From an uncultured Eubacteriales bacterium (GTDB lineage Bacteria; Bacillota; Clostridia; Oscillospirales; Butyricicoccaceae): 30,570 bases of DNA. The translations under genes were made by a program, and so were the position numbers. The notes beneath the pieces are model-generated. The model was not told the origin of the DNA and ran no database searches. It saw only the letters and a program-made list of their open reading frames with translations. The stretch covers positions 1 through 30,570 of the forward strand of contig CAKUAK010000106.1 of assembly GCA_934636325.1 (NCBI GenBank), in the 5' to 3' direction. Of this stretch, positions 1-7,813 are shown in pieces (the stretch's first letter is position 1; each line of letters starts with the position of its first letter).

Positions 1-168
1 GGGCTGAGCCCCGTCAAAATGATGCGCAACGACCTCGCCGCCGGGACGATATACCGCTTCACCATCTGCGAAACAGGCAGCGTCTACTGCGACGTCGGCC
101 TTCCCGAACGCCCTGTATATAAAATAAAGCTGCCCCATTCTATCCGGCGGCAGCTCTTCCCATGGTAA
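1..168 (+). CDS. 3' end of an unidentified protein (partial)
   Basis: An open frame enters from the left edge and runs 55 codons to a TAA. The visible tail contains a short stretch that reads like beta-strands (TIYRFTICETGSVYCDVGLP) and ends in a basic segment finishing RRQLFPW. The codon choice (GCC, GTC, CTC, ATC) is like that of the rest of the window and a strong terminator follows at once, so it is probably the real end of a gene. The visible part carries no motif I recognise and the function cannot be assigned. Confidence 0.5.
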   Translation, partial: GLSPVKMMRNDLAAGTIYRFTICETGSVYCDVGLPERPVYKIKLPHSIRRQLFPW

Positions 169-175
169 ACAGTAC

Positions 176-213
176 GCCCCTGTGCATGATCTTCATGCAC
201 AGGGGCTGTTTTT
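176..213 (+). terminator. Rho-independent terminator after the first partial gene
   Basis: A 13-bp perfect stem (176-188 with 194-206, GC-rich at the base) with a 5-nt loop is followed by a T-rich tail on the plus strand. It ends the partial gene at the left edge. It also sits directly beyond the end of the convergent aminotransferase gene, but the minus-strand side lacks a T run. Confidence 0.85.
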
Positions 214-1396
214 ATTTGCAGTATTTATATGTCAGCTCTCCGATGATCGAGATACCCTTCTCGATCTGCTCGTCGCTGGCCAGCGAATAGCTCAGGCGGA
301 AGGAGGTGCTCTTCTCGCCGCCCTCGGCAAAGAAATCCCTGCCGGCGACGACAACGACCTTTTTCTCTTCAAGCTCCTTGAGGAAGCCATTGATATCGGC
401 ACCCTCGGGCAGCGTCACCCATACGAACATACCGCCCTGCGGCCTTGTGAAGCTGACCGACGGATGGCAGCACTTTTCAAGCTGGCTGACCATAAGGCGG
501 CCGCGATGGCCGTAAAGGACGCGAAGGTCGGCGATCTCATCGTCGAGTCCCTCTTCAAGAAGGGTGCAGCATACACGCTGCGCCCAAGTGGGGGTGTGCA
601 GGTCATCGGCCGACTTGAGCAGCGCGAAGCCCTCGCCCATCTTTCCCGGCGCGATGACATAGCCGACACGCATGCCGGGGGCGACGATCTTCGACATGCT
701 GGAGGTCAGGGCCACCATGCCATGCTCGTCGAAGCATTTTACAAAGGGTATGAACTCGCCGTCGTAGCGCAGCTCGTAATAGGGGTTGTCCTCCAGCACC
801 GGTATATCGTATTTATAGGCCAGACGGCATATCTCGCGGCGCTTGTATTCGGGAAGGCTGATGCCCGTGGGGTTCTGGAAATCCGATATGATATAAAGGA
901 GACGGGGCTTGGGCTGCATGGCCATTTTGGCTTCGAGATCCTCAAGGTTGATGCCGTCGTCATCCATGCGGACGCCGACCAGCCTGGCGCCCTGGCAGCG
1001 CAGGGTGTCGATGGCGGCCATGAACGTGGGGCTCTCGCAGAGGACGATATCGCCGTCGTCGCAGAAAAGCTGGGCCGCAAGGGATATGGCCTGCTGTCCG
1101 CCGGTGGTGACCGTTATCACATCGTCGGGCTTTACGACCTCCTCGCCTCTGCGGTTAAGGAAGCTCTTTATGGCCCCGCGCAGGTCGTCCCTGCCGCCGG
1201 CCGTCGAATAGTTGAGCATTGAATATGGGTCCTCGCGCAGAAGGCGCTCGGATATCTCGCGGATACGCTCGACCGGGAAGCCCTCGACCGGCGGGTTGCC
1301 GATCGACAGCTTGATCAGCTCGGGATCGGTCAGCTTGCTCAGGCCGGTATCCGCCCCGCTGACAAAGAGCGGCTGTACATTTTTAGAAAAATACAT
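212..1396 (-). CDS. PLP-dependent aminotransferase (class I/II, 2-aminoadipate/MocR-like group)
   Basis: The 394-residue protein is a fold-type I pyridoxal-phosphate aminotransferase, expected to move an amino group between an amino acid and a 2-oxo acid in the cytoplasm. Visible signs are SIGNPP near residue 31, the YSTAGGRDDLR segment near 63, TTGGQQA near 98, the NPTG motif near 175 and the Schiff-base lysine in SSMSK (about K236), followed by APGMRVGY. These resemble the multi-substrate and 2-aminoadipate aminotransferases related to MocR C-terminal domains, but there is no DNA-binding domain. The open frame continues far upstream without a stop; I chose the ATG at 1394-1396 because an AGGAGG-type ribosome site lies at 1401-1409 and homology starts there. 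It is divergent from the creatininase-family gene. Substrate is unknown. Confidence 0.88.
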   Translation of the reverse strand: MYFSKNVQPLFVSGADTGLSKLTDPELIKLSIGNPPVEGFPVERIREISERLLREDPYSMLNYSTAGGRDDLRGAIKSFLNRRGEEVVKPDDVITVTTGGQQAISLAAQLFCDDGDIVLCESPTFMAAIDTLRCQGARLVGVRMDDDGINLEDLEAKMAMQPKPRLLYIISDFQNPTGISLPEYKRREICRLAYKYDIPVLEDNPYYELRYDGEFIPFVKCFDEHGMVALTSSMSKIVAPGMRVGYVIAPGKMGEGFALLKSADDLHTPTWAQRVCCTLLEEGLDDEIADLRVLYGHRGRLMVSQLEKCCHPSVSFTRPQGGMFVWVTLPEGADINGFLKELEEKKVVVVAGRDFFAEGGEKSTSFRLSYSLASDEQIEKGISIIGELTYKYCK

Positions 1397-1461
1397 TTGT
1401 CTTTCCTCCGTGGTATATGAAAAAGCCGTTTGATTTAATGCTTTATCACAGTATACCACAG

Positions 1462-1491
1462 TTGCATTTTGCCGCGGAAGTATATTATAAT
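1462..1491 (+). promoter_or_regulatory. SigA-type promoter of the creatininase/M20 pair
   Basis: TTGCAT (1462-1467), an 18-nt spacer and a perfect TATAAT (1486-1491) lie about 50 nt upstream of the start codon at 1541. It occupies the divergent intergenic space, so regulation could be shared with the aminotransferase gene on the other strand. Confidence 0.6.
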
Positions 1492-1540
1492 ATCTTTGGC
1501 AAATGCGCCATATAAAAATATCAAAAAGGAGCCCTAAGAC

Positions 1541-2296
1541 ATGAGACTCGAACGCATCAACTGGACCCAGGCAGAGGAATATTTCCGCCACAACGATATG
1601 GTCATTATCGGCACGGGCAGCATCGAATGTCACGGCAAGCATGTCGCCCTCGGCACAGATTTTCTCGTCCCCGGCAAGATAATCGAACTTATGGAGCCGA
1701 AATGCGACGTCCTTATCGCGCCGACCCTGCCCTACGGTTCCTGTGAATATCTGTCCGATTTTCCCGGAACGGTCAACCTCGGCTATGATGTGCTGTATGC
1801 CGTCATGACAAAGATAACCGAGAGCCTTTACCGCCATGGCGCGCGCAAGTTCCTCTTCATGAACGGCCACGGCGGCAACAACGCCGCGCTGGAGCAGGTC
1901 TGTATGGACCTCGACCGCAAGGGCGGCATGGGCGCCATACTCAACTGGTGGACCCTGGCCTGGACCCTTGATCCCGCATGGAAGGGCGGCCATGGCGGCG
2001 GAGAGGAAACGGCGGCTATGATGGCCATCGGCGACGATCTTGTCGACAAGAGCCTTATGGCCGACAACGATCTTAAGCATCTGACCGAGAACCTCAAGAC
2101 CTCGGGCTTCGGCTCGATAAACTTCCGCGGCTTCGATATCCTGACCCGCCGCAGCGTCCGCAAGATGACCGACAACGGCTGGATCGGTATCGACCACCCG
2201 ACGACGGCCACAAAGGAATGGGGCCAGAAGATGCTCGAGGGCTGCGCCCAATATGCCCTTGACTTTATCGAAGAGTACAAAAAAATAGAGCTTTAA
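1541..2296 (+). CDS. Creatininase-family metal-dependent amidohydrolase
   Basis: The 251-residue protein belongs to the creatininase family (creatininase, MftE, related cyclic-amide hydrolases), metal-dependent enzymes that open lactam or amide bonds. The family signature SIECHGKHVALGTD near residues 27-40 gives the Glu, His and Asp metal ligands in their normal spacing, NGHGGN is near 108, and a later HGGGEETA supplies the final Glu. The length is normal. A ribosome site (AGGAG) precedes the ATG. The M20 amidohydrolase gene follows after 30 nt without a terminator, so the two are probably one transcript. Family members act on different substrates, and I cannot tell creatinine from other cyclic amides here. 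Confidence 0.85.
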   Translation: MRLERINWTQAEEYFRHNDMVIIGTGSIECHGKHVALGTDFLVPGKIIELMEPKCDVLIAPTLPYGSCEYLSDFPGTVNLGYDVLYAVMTKITESLYRHGARKFLFMNGHGGNNAALEQVCMDLDRKGGMGAILNWWTLAWTLDPAWKGGHGGGEETAAMMAIGDDLVDKSLMADNDLKHLTENLKTSGFGSINFRGFDILTRRSVRKMTDNGWIGIDHPTTATKEWGQKMLEGCAQYALDFIEEYKKIEL

Positions 2297-2326
2297 TACC
2301 TTTAAAATAAAAAGCGGAGGATCCAA

Positions 2327-3631
2327 ATGGACAATATTTCTGCTCTCAAGGATCGCGTCTGCGCCGTCATCGACGAGCACCGCGACGAGATAATCGCCCT
2401 CGGCGAAAGCATAAGGGTAGAGCCTGAGCTGGGCTATAAAGAGTTCAAGACCTTTGCGAAGGTCAAAAACACCCTCGACAAGATCGGCCTTGACTATGAA
2501 AGCGGCATAGCCATCACCGGCGTCATCGCCCAGATGCTCGGCCGCGCCCACAACGCCCGCCTTGCCATCATGGGTGAGCTCGACGCCGTCGTCTGCCCCG
2601 GCCATCCTCAGGCCGACCCGGTCACCGGCGCCGCCCATTCCTGCGGACATTTCGCCCAGATAGCGGCCACAATGGGCGCAGCCATGGGCCTCAAATATTC
2701 TGGCGTCGACAAAGAGCTTGACGGCGACATCGAGTTCTGGGCCGTTCCCGCCGAAGAGGCCGGAGAGGTCGAATGGAGAAAGAGCCTTATCGACGAAGGC
2801 AAGATATCCTTCCTCGGCGGCAAGCAGGAGTTCATCGCCCTCGGCTATCTCGACAACATCGACCTGGCCATGATGATCCACAGCTCCTCGGGACCCGACT
2901 GCGGCGTCGCAACGACCAGCAACGGCTTTGTCGCAAAATATGTCCACTATATCGGCAAAGAGGCCCATGCCGGCGGCGCGCCACACCTCGGCATAAATGC
3001 CCTCAACGCCGCCGAGATCGGTCTTATGGCCATCAATGCCCAGCGCGAGACCTTTAAGGGCGAGGACACCATCCGCGTCCATCCTATAATCACAAAGGGC
3101 GGCGACCTGGTCAATGTCGTCCCCGCCGACGTCCGCATCGAAACATATGTCCGCGGCAAGACCATGCCCGGCGTCCTTGACGCCTCCCGCAAGGTCAACC
3201 GCGCCCTCGAGGCCGGCGCTATGGCTGTCGGCGCTCAGGTCGAGATCGTCGAGATCCCCGGCTATATGCCCCGCCGCAACGACCAGATGTTCAACGACGT
3301 CTTTGAAAAGAACCTTGATATCCTCGTCGGACCCGAGCATGTCCGGCACTTCCAGCACATGGGCGGCTGCTCCGACTTCGGCGATGTCCAGCATATCATC
3401 CCCGCCATCCATCCCTATATCGGCGGCGCTGTCGGCGGCGGCCATGCCTCCGACTATCAGGTCGCGGATCCCGAGCTGATGTACATCACCGCCGCCAAGT
3501 CGATGGCCATGACGGCTATCGACCTGCTGGCCAACGGCGCCGAGAAGGCCCTTGAGATCAAGAAGAACTTCGTCCCGGTCTATAAAAACCGTGAAGAGTA
3601 TCTTGCCGCCTGGGCCGAACTGATGCATTAA
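2327..3631 (+). CDS. M20-family amidohydrolase (AbgB/M20D-like)
   Basis: A 434-residue zinc-dependent amidohydrolase of the M20 group, which hydrolyses N-acyl or N-aminoacyl bonds of small molecules. Visible signs are MGELDAV near residue 87, SCGHFAQ near 104 with metal-binding His, AEEAG near 147, the lid-domain motif KEAHAGGAPHLGINAL near 212 and the final ligand in GGGHASDY near 375. The arrangement resembles p-aminobenzoyl-glutamate hydrolase-like proteins more than peptidase T. GGAGG precedes the ATG. It is downstream of, and probably co-transcribed with, the creatininase-family gene, suggesting two successive amide-bond cleavages on one compound, which is an inference from position. A terminator follows seven bases after the stop. 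Confidence 0.85.
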   Translation: MDNISALKDRVCAVIDEHRDEIIALGESIRVEPELGYKEFKTFAKVKNTLDKIGLDYESGIAITGVIAQMLGRAHNARLAIMGELDAVVCPGHPQADPVTGAAHSCGHFAQIAATMGAAMGLKYSGVDKELDGDIEFWAVPAEEAGEVEWRKSLIDEGKISFLGGKQEFIALGYLDNIDLAMMIHSSSGPDCGVATTSNGFVAKYVHYIGKEAHAGGAPHLGINALNAAEIGLMAINAQRETFKGEDTIRVHPIITKGGDLVNVVPADVRIETYVRGKTMPGVLDASRKVNRALEAGAMAVGAQVEIVEIPGYMPRRNDQMFNDVFEKNLDILVGPEHVRHFQHMGGCSDFGDVQHIIPAIHPYIGGAVGGGHASDYQVADPELMYITAAKSMAMTAIDLLANGAEKALEIKKNFVPVYKNREEYLAAWAELMH

Positions 3632-3637
3632 AAATAT

Positions 3638-3672
3638 CCCGCTGTCCTGCAAACGGACAGCGGGCTTTTTTT
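3638..3672. terminator. Bidirectional intrinsic terminator between M20 gene and rarA
   Basis: A perfect 10-bp GC-rich stem (3638-3647 with 3655-3664) with a 7-nt loop has a seven-T run on the plus strand and a T-rich flank on the minus strand. It separates the convergent M20 amidohydrolase and rarA genes. Confidence 0.85.
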
Positions 3673-4996
3673 ATTTTCCGCGTTTTTCGGCCTTCCATGA
3701 CTTTATCTGTTCAAGCCGCGACCTGAAGCGGGATTCTGTCCCCTGATCGGTGGGGCGGTAATACTCGCGCCCCTCAAGAGAGTCGGGCAGGCACTGCATA
3801 TCGGTCAGTTTTTCGGCCGTGTCATGGGCGTACTGATAGCCCTTGCCGTAATCGAGCTCCTTCATAAGCCTTGTCGGCGCGTTGCGGATATTGAGGGGCA
3901 CCGGCTCGGCCAGCTGCTCCAGCGCATCCTTTCTCGCCGCGCCGTAGGCCGTATAGAGCGCGTTGGATTTAGGCGCAAGGGACATATACACAACGGCCTG
4001 GGTGAGATGAACGGTGCATTCGGGCATGCCTATGAAATGGCAGGCCTGATAGGCGGCGACGGCCAGCTCAAGGGCCCGGGGATCGGCAAGGCCGATATCC
4101 TCGCTGGCAAACCGCGTGACCCGGCGCGCGACATAAAGGGGATCCTCACCGGCCTCCAGCATCCTTGCAAGCCAGTATACGGCGGCGTCGGGGTCGGAGT
4201 TGCGCATCGACTTATGCAGGGCCGAAATGAGATTATAATGCTCTTCTCCGTTTTTATCGTACAGAAGCGACTTCTTCGCCACACACTGCTCGAATGACTC
4301 CTGCGTGACGGTGACGCCGCCCTGACGGTCCATATCTCCGTTGAGTATGACCATCTCCAGCGTCGACAGCGCCGTCCGCGCGTCTCCGTTTGCGAACACC
4401 GCGATCGAACGGAGTATCTCGGGGCTTATATCTATCCTCTGCCCGCCGAAGCCCCGCGGATCTTCGAGGGCCCGGCGCAGGATCCCCATGACATCCTCTG
4501 CCTCAAGGGGCTTCAGGACGAACACCTTGCAGCGGGAAAGCAGAGCGCCGTTTATCTCAAATGACGGGTTTTCGGTCGTTGCGCCGATGAGTATTATGCT
4601 GCCCTTTTCGACAAAGGGTAGAAAGGCATCCTGCTGCGCCTTGTTGAAGCGATGTATCTCGTCGACGAATAGTATCGTCTTTTCGCCGAACCTGCGGTTG
4701 TCCTCGGCCCGCTCCATGACCGTCCGTATCTCCTTTATGCCCGAGGTGACGGCCGAAAAATCGATAAAAGCCGCCTTGGTCCTGCCGGCTATTATCCGGG
4801 CCAGCGTCGTTTTCCCGACCCCCGGAGGCCCCCAGAATATCATGGATGATATCCGGTCGCTCTCGATCAACCGCCGCAGCACCTTGCCCTGCCCCAGCAG
4901 GTGGGTCTGCCCCGCGTATTCGTCAAGATCCCTGGGCCTGAGCCTTGCCGCCAGCGGCTGGGCGATATCGCCGCTGAAAAGGGTCTGCTGTTCCAT
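3671..4996 (-). CDS. rarA: Replication-associated recombination protein RarA (MgsA), AAA+ ATPase
   Basis: RarA is a clamp-loader-like AAA+ ATPase that acts at stalled replication forks. This 441-residue protein has the family N-terminus (PLAARLRPRDLDEYAGQ near 14-30), Walker A GPPGVGKT at 56-63, Walker B VDEIHRFNKAQQDAFLP from about 111, sensor GATTENPSFE, and the MgsA C-terminal region with SDPDAAVYWLARMLEAGEDP. Length is typical. The ATG is preceded by AAAGGCGG, a modest ribosome site. The gene lies 62 nt downstream of the MATE gene but has its own good promoter overlapping the MATE stop codon. Confidence 0.95.
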   Translation of the reverse strand: MEQQTLFSGDIAQPLAARLRPRDLDEYAGQTHLLGQGKVLRRLIESDRISSMIFWGPPGVGKTTLARIIAGRTKAAFIDFSAVTSGIKEIRTVMERAEDNRRFGEKTILFVDEIHRFNKAQQDAFLPFVEKGSIILIGATTENPSFEINGALLSRCKVFVLKPLEAEDVMGILRRALEDPRGFGGQRIDISPEILRSIAVFANGDARTALSTLEMVILNGDMDRQGGVTVTQESFEQCVAKKSLLYDKNGEEHYNLISALHKSMRNSDPDAAVYWLARMLEAGEDPLYVARRVTRFASEDIGLADPRALELAVAAYQACHFIGMPECTVHLTQAVVYMSLAPKSNALYTAYGAARKDALEQLAEPVPLNIRNAPTRLMKELDYGKGYQYAHDTAEKLTDMQCLPDSLEGREYYRPTDQGTESRFRSRLEQIKSWKAEKRGK

Positions 4997-5038
4997 GTTT
5001 TTCCGCCTTTCGCATACCGGTATTTTTCATATACACCG

Positions 5039-5066
5039 ATTATACCACCGACGGTGGATCATGCAA
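5039..5066 (-). promoter_or_regulatory. SigA-type promoter of rarA
   Basis: Read on the minus strand: TTGCAT (5061-5066), a 16-nt spacer and TATAAT (5039-5044). It overlaps the end of the MATE coding sequence and lies 43 nt upstream of the rarA start. Confidence 0.6.
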
Positions 5067-6465
5067 GCCGTTTGCCCCCAAGCCTCCTGTATGTCCTGAC
5101 GACAGCCCATTCCGAAAGGATAAGGGTAAGTATATCGGATACCGGCATCGACCAGAGCACGCCGTCGAGGCCCAAATACCTGGGCAGCAGCAGCGCGAAA
5201 CCGACACCGAACACCACCTCCCTGACCATCGACAGCATGGTCGAAAGCACGGCGTCGCCCAGCGACTGGAGATATATGAACACCGCCTTGTTGACGCAGG
5301 CCGGTATCATCATGCAGAGATATATCCTGAATGCCCTGACGGCAAAATCGGTATAATACACGCTCTCTCCCGACGCGCCGAAAATGCCGATAAGCTGCCG
5401 CGGCAGCAGCTCGGCGATAAGAAGTGCCGCCGCGCCTACCGCCGCTTCGCAGACTATAAGCATCGAAAAGAGCTTCTTGACCCGGTCGTTCCTTCCCGCA
5501 CCGGTATTATACCCGACGATCGGTATGCATCCGGCCGCCATTCCGATGACTATAGATATTACTATCTGGAAAAACTTCATGACTATGCCGACGACCGCCA
5601 TCGGTATCTGGGCATATTCCGTCCGCCCGAATATTGGGTCGAGAGCGCCGTATTTGCGGATCATATTGTTTATTGCCGCCATTGCCGCCACAAGGGATAT
5701 CTGAGAAAGAAAGCTGCACAGTCCGAGGGTGATAAACCGCTTTATGACCCCGATATCGGGCACAAAACAACCGGCAGTCAGTCCTATGTTTTTCATATTG
5801 CGCAGGTACCACACGGCCAATGCCGCCGTTATCAGCTGCCCCACCACTGTGGCCGCGGCCGCCCCCATCATGCCCCACCTGAAGCCAAATATGAATATCG
5901 GGTCGAGTATTATATTGGCCAGCGCACCGGCAAGGGTAGAGGCCATTGCGAACACAGGGCTGCCGTCCGACCGTATGATCGGATTCATCGCCTGCCCGAA
6001 CATGTAAAAGGGGATGCCGAGGGTGATATAAAAGAAATACTCGGACGAGAACCGATAGGTCTCCTCGTTGACCGTGCCGCCGAAGGCGCGCAGCATACCG
6101 CCGGCAAATATAAGATAGACCACCCCGACGATGATCCCGGCCAGCACACAAAGGGTGACGGCCGAGCCGACGCTCTTTCCGGCGTCATCCCTTCTGCCCG
6201 CGCCGAGGCTTATACTGACAAAGGCGCAGCAGCCGTCGCCGATCATGACAGCTATTGCCAGAGCCACAACGGTCAGCGGAAATACCACGGTGTTTGCGGC
6301 GTTGCCGTAAGACCCGAGGTAGGACGCATTGGCTATGAATACCTGGTCGACGATATTATAAAGTGCCGCCACCAGCAGTGATATTATGCATGACACGGCA
6401 TATTTCGCCATAAGTCTGCTCAGCCCTTCGTTTTCTAGAAAAACTCCGGCGTTTTTTTCTTTCAT
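5059..6465 (-). CDS. MATE family efflux transporter
   Basis: The 468-residue integral membrane protein has about twelve hydrophobic segments in two similar halves, as in MATE drug/cation antiporters. Family signs are the early VAALYNIVDQVFIA near residue 38, the GDGCCAFVSISLGAG segment near 82 and the matching second-half segment GCIPIVGYNTGAGR. It exports small organic molecules coupled to Na+ or H+ in this family; the substrate is not predictable. Start ATG is supported by AGGAGG ten bases upstream. The leader contains a terminator-like hairpin just before the ribosome site, which suggests regulation by attenuation. Confidence 0.92.
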   Translation of the reverse strand: MKEKNAGVFLENEGLSRLMAKYAVSCIISLLVAALYNIVDQVFIANASYLGSYGNAANTVVFPLTVVALAIAVMIGDGCCAFVSISLGAGRRDDAGKSVGSAVTLCVLAGIIVGVVYLIFAGGMLRAFGGTVNEETYRFSSEYFFYITLGIPFYMFGQAMNPIIRSDGSPVFAMASTLAGALANIILDPIFIFGFRWGMMGAAAATVVGQLITAALAVWYLRNMKNIGLTAGCFVPDIGVIKRFITLGLCSFLSQISLVAAMAAINNMIRKYGALDPIFGRTEYAQIPMAVVGIVMKFFQIVISIVIGMAAGCIPIVGYNTGAGRNDRVKKLFSMLIVCEAAVGAAALLIAELLPRQLIGIFGASGESVYYTDFAVRAFRIYLCMMIPACVNKAVFIYLQSLGDAVLSTMLSMVREVVFGVGFALLLPRYLGLDGVLWSMPVSDILTLILSEWAVVRTYRRLGGKRLA

Positions 6466-6498
6466 TTTCGATTCCTCCTGTGCTTTTTTCGGACAAAC

Positions 6499-6546
6499 AA
6501 AAAAAGCCTGCTGCCAACAGCCGGATTTACGCTTTTGGCAACACGC
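6499..6546 (-). terminator. Terminator-like hairpin in the MATE gene leader
   Basis: On the minus strand a stem (GTTGCCAA pairing with TTGGCAGC, extended by a few more pairs around one mismatch; arms 6506-6518 and 6535-6546) is followed by seven T. It lies about 35 nt before the MATE start codon with no gene ending upstream of it on this strand, so it looks like an attenuator rather than a gene-end terminator. No riboswitch or T-box motif was recognised in the roughly 180 nt upstream. Confidence 0.6.
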
Positions 6547-6667
6547 TTTGTTTTTACGATATCATTTTATTTCTTCCGCAGCAAAGGCATTTTTGCACAA
6601 AATTCCCCCGTCTTTTTTGTCAAATCTGCCACAGTTGATAATTATTTTACAGTTTCGGCGCGTCGAA

Positions 6668-6702
6668 TTGCCCTTTAATTTTCCAACGGTATAGTATATA
6701 AT
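6668..6702 (+). promoter_or_regulatory. Promoter of the D-cysteine desulfhydrase gene
   Basis: TTGCCC (6668-6673), 16 nt and TATAGT (6690-6695), with an overlapping TATAAT at 6697-6702 that has a weaker TTTAAT 17 nt before it. Either -10 would give a leader of roughly 20-30 nt before the ATG at 6731. Confidence 0.45.
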
Positions 6703-6730
6703 TAAGGCATAATACTATGGAGGTACAATC

Positions 6731-7750
6731 ATGAAGATAACAGCCAAAAAAATCGAGCTTATCCACCTTCCGACTCCCCTTGAGTATCTTTCCAATCTTT
6801 CGAAGGAGCTGGGGATAGAATTATACATCAAGCGTGACGACCTCACCTCCCTTGCGATGGGCGGAAACAAGATGCGCAAACTGGAATACCTCGCCTATGA
6901 CGCGGTGCAGCAGGGCGCGACCATGCTCCTTACCGCCGGCGGAGCCCAGACCAACCACGGCAGGCAGACGGCCGGTGTCGCCGCCAGACTTGGCATGAAA
7001 TGCGTCATCGCCTGCATCGACAAATACCCCGGAGAGGTCTCGGCAAATATCCTGCTGGACAGGCTCTTCGGCGCCGAGGTCGTCCTTGAGGCCCCCAACG
7101 GCAGCCCCGACCAGCAGGAAAAGCTGATCTCGATGCTGATCGAAAAATACACCGCCCAAGGCGAAAAGGTATATTATATCCCCGTCGGCGGCTCCAACGA
7201 TATCGGCGCGCTGGGTTATTACGAATGTGCCTGCGAGCTGGACGAGCAGGCACGCGCCGCCGGCATAGAGGACGCTACCGTCGTCCATGCTTCCGGCTCT
7301 CTCGGAACATACATGGGCCTCTTCTGCGGTCTTAAAAACGAGAGCTCCAAGCTCTCGCTTACCGGCATCGCCATCTCTCCCTTCGGCCCCGACAAACGCA
7401 GCAGGCTGATGGAATATTTCACCTCTGTCAAGGAGCGCTTCGGCCTTGAATGCACGGCGTCGGAGAGCGACTTCCACATCGAGACCGACTATGTCCGCGG
7501 CGGCTATAACCTGCCGAACGAGGATGTCCGCCGCGCCATATATCTCATGGCCAGGAAGGAAGCCCTTATCCTCGATCCCTGCTATACCGGCAAAGCCTTC
7601 GCCGCTCTGCTCGACATGATAAATGAGGGCAAGATCAAAAAGGGACAGAAGGTCATCTTCATCCACACGGGCGGTCACCCCGGCATCAATACTCCCCATC
7701 ACAGGGTCGAGTTTGAGCGCGAGCTGGAAAGCGGCGTCACCGTCCTTTAA
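6731..7750 (+). CDS. D-cysteine desulfhydrase / ACC deaminase-family PLP enzyme
   Basis: A 339-residue fold-type II PLP enzyme. The family includes D-cysteine desulfhydrase (D-cysteine to pyruvate, sulfide and ammonia) and 1-aminocyclopropane-1-carboxylate deaminase. Visible are YIKRDDLTSLAMGGNKMRKLEYL near 32-54 with the PLP lysine at about 47, GGAQTNHGRQTA near 68, the PVGGSNDIGALGYYE region near 156 and IHTGGHPGI near the C-terminus. The NH(G/S)R segment and the overall length fit the DcyD group. GGAGGT sits seven bases before the ATG. Alpha/beta hydrolase and peptidase genes follow on the same strand without a clear terminator. Substrate assignment within the family is uncertain. Confidence 0.85.
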   Translation: MKITAKKIELIHLPTPLEYLSNLSKELGIELYIKRDDLTSLAMGGNKMRKLEYLAYDAVQQGATMLLTAGGAQTNHGRQTAGVAARLGMKCVIACIDKYPGEVSANILLDRLFGAEVVLEAPNGSPDQQEKLISMLIEKYTAQGEKVYYIPVGGSNDIGALGYYECACELDEQARAAGIEDATVVHASGSLGTYMGLFCGLKNESSKLSLTGIAISPFGPDKRSRLMEYFTSVKERFGLECTASESDFHIETDYVRGGYNLPNEDVRRAIYLMARKEALILDPCYTGKAFAALLDMINEGKIKKGQKVIFIHTGGHPGINTPHHRVEFERELESGVTVL

Positions 7751-7813
7751 GATAACGATCAACCCAATGCCGCCCCGATAACGGGCGGCCGGCAACAACA
7801 CGGAGGATACCAG

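Noticed and set aside
1397..3652. Minus-strand open frame of about 750 codons running upstream from the aminotransferase
   Set aside because: It is antisense to two clear genes (creatininase family and M20) whose codon bias leaves the opposite strand open; the sequence is low-complexity Ala/Gly/Asp and no ribosome site supports it.
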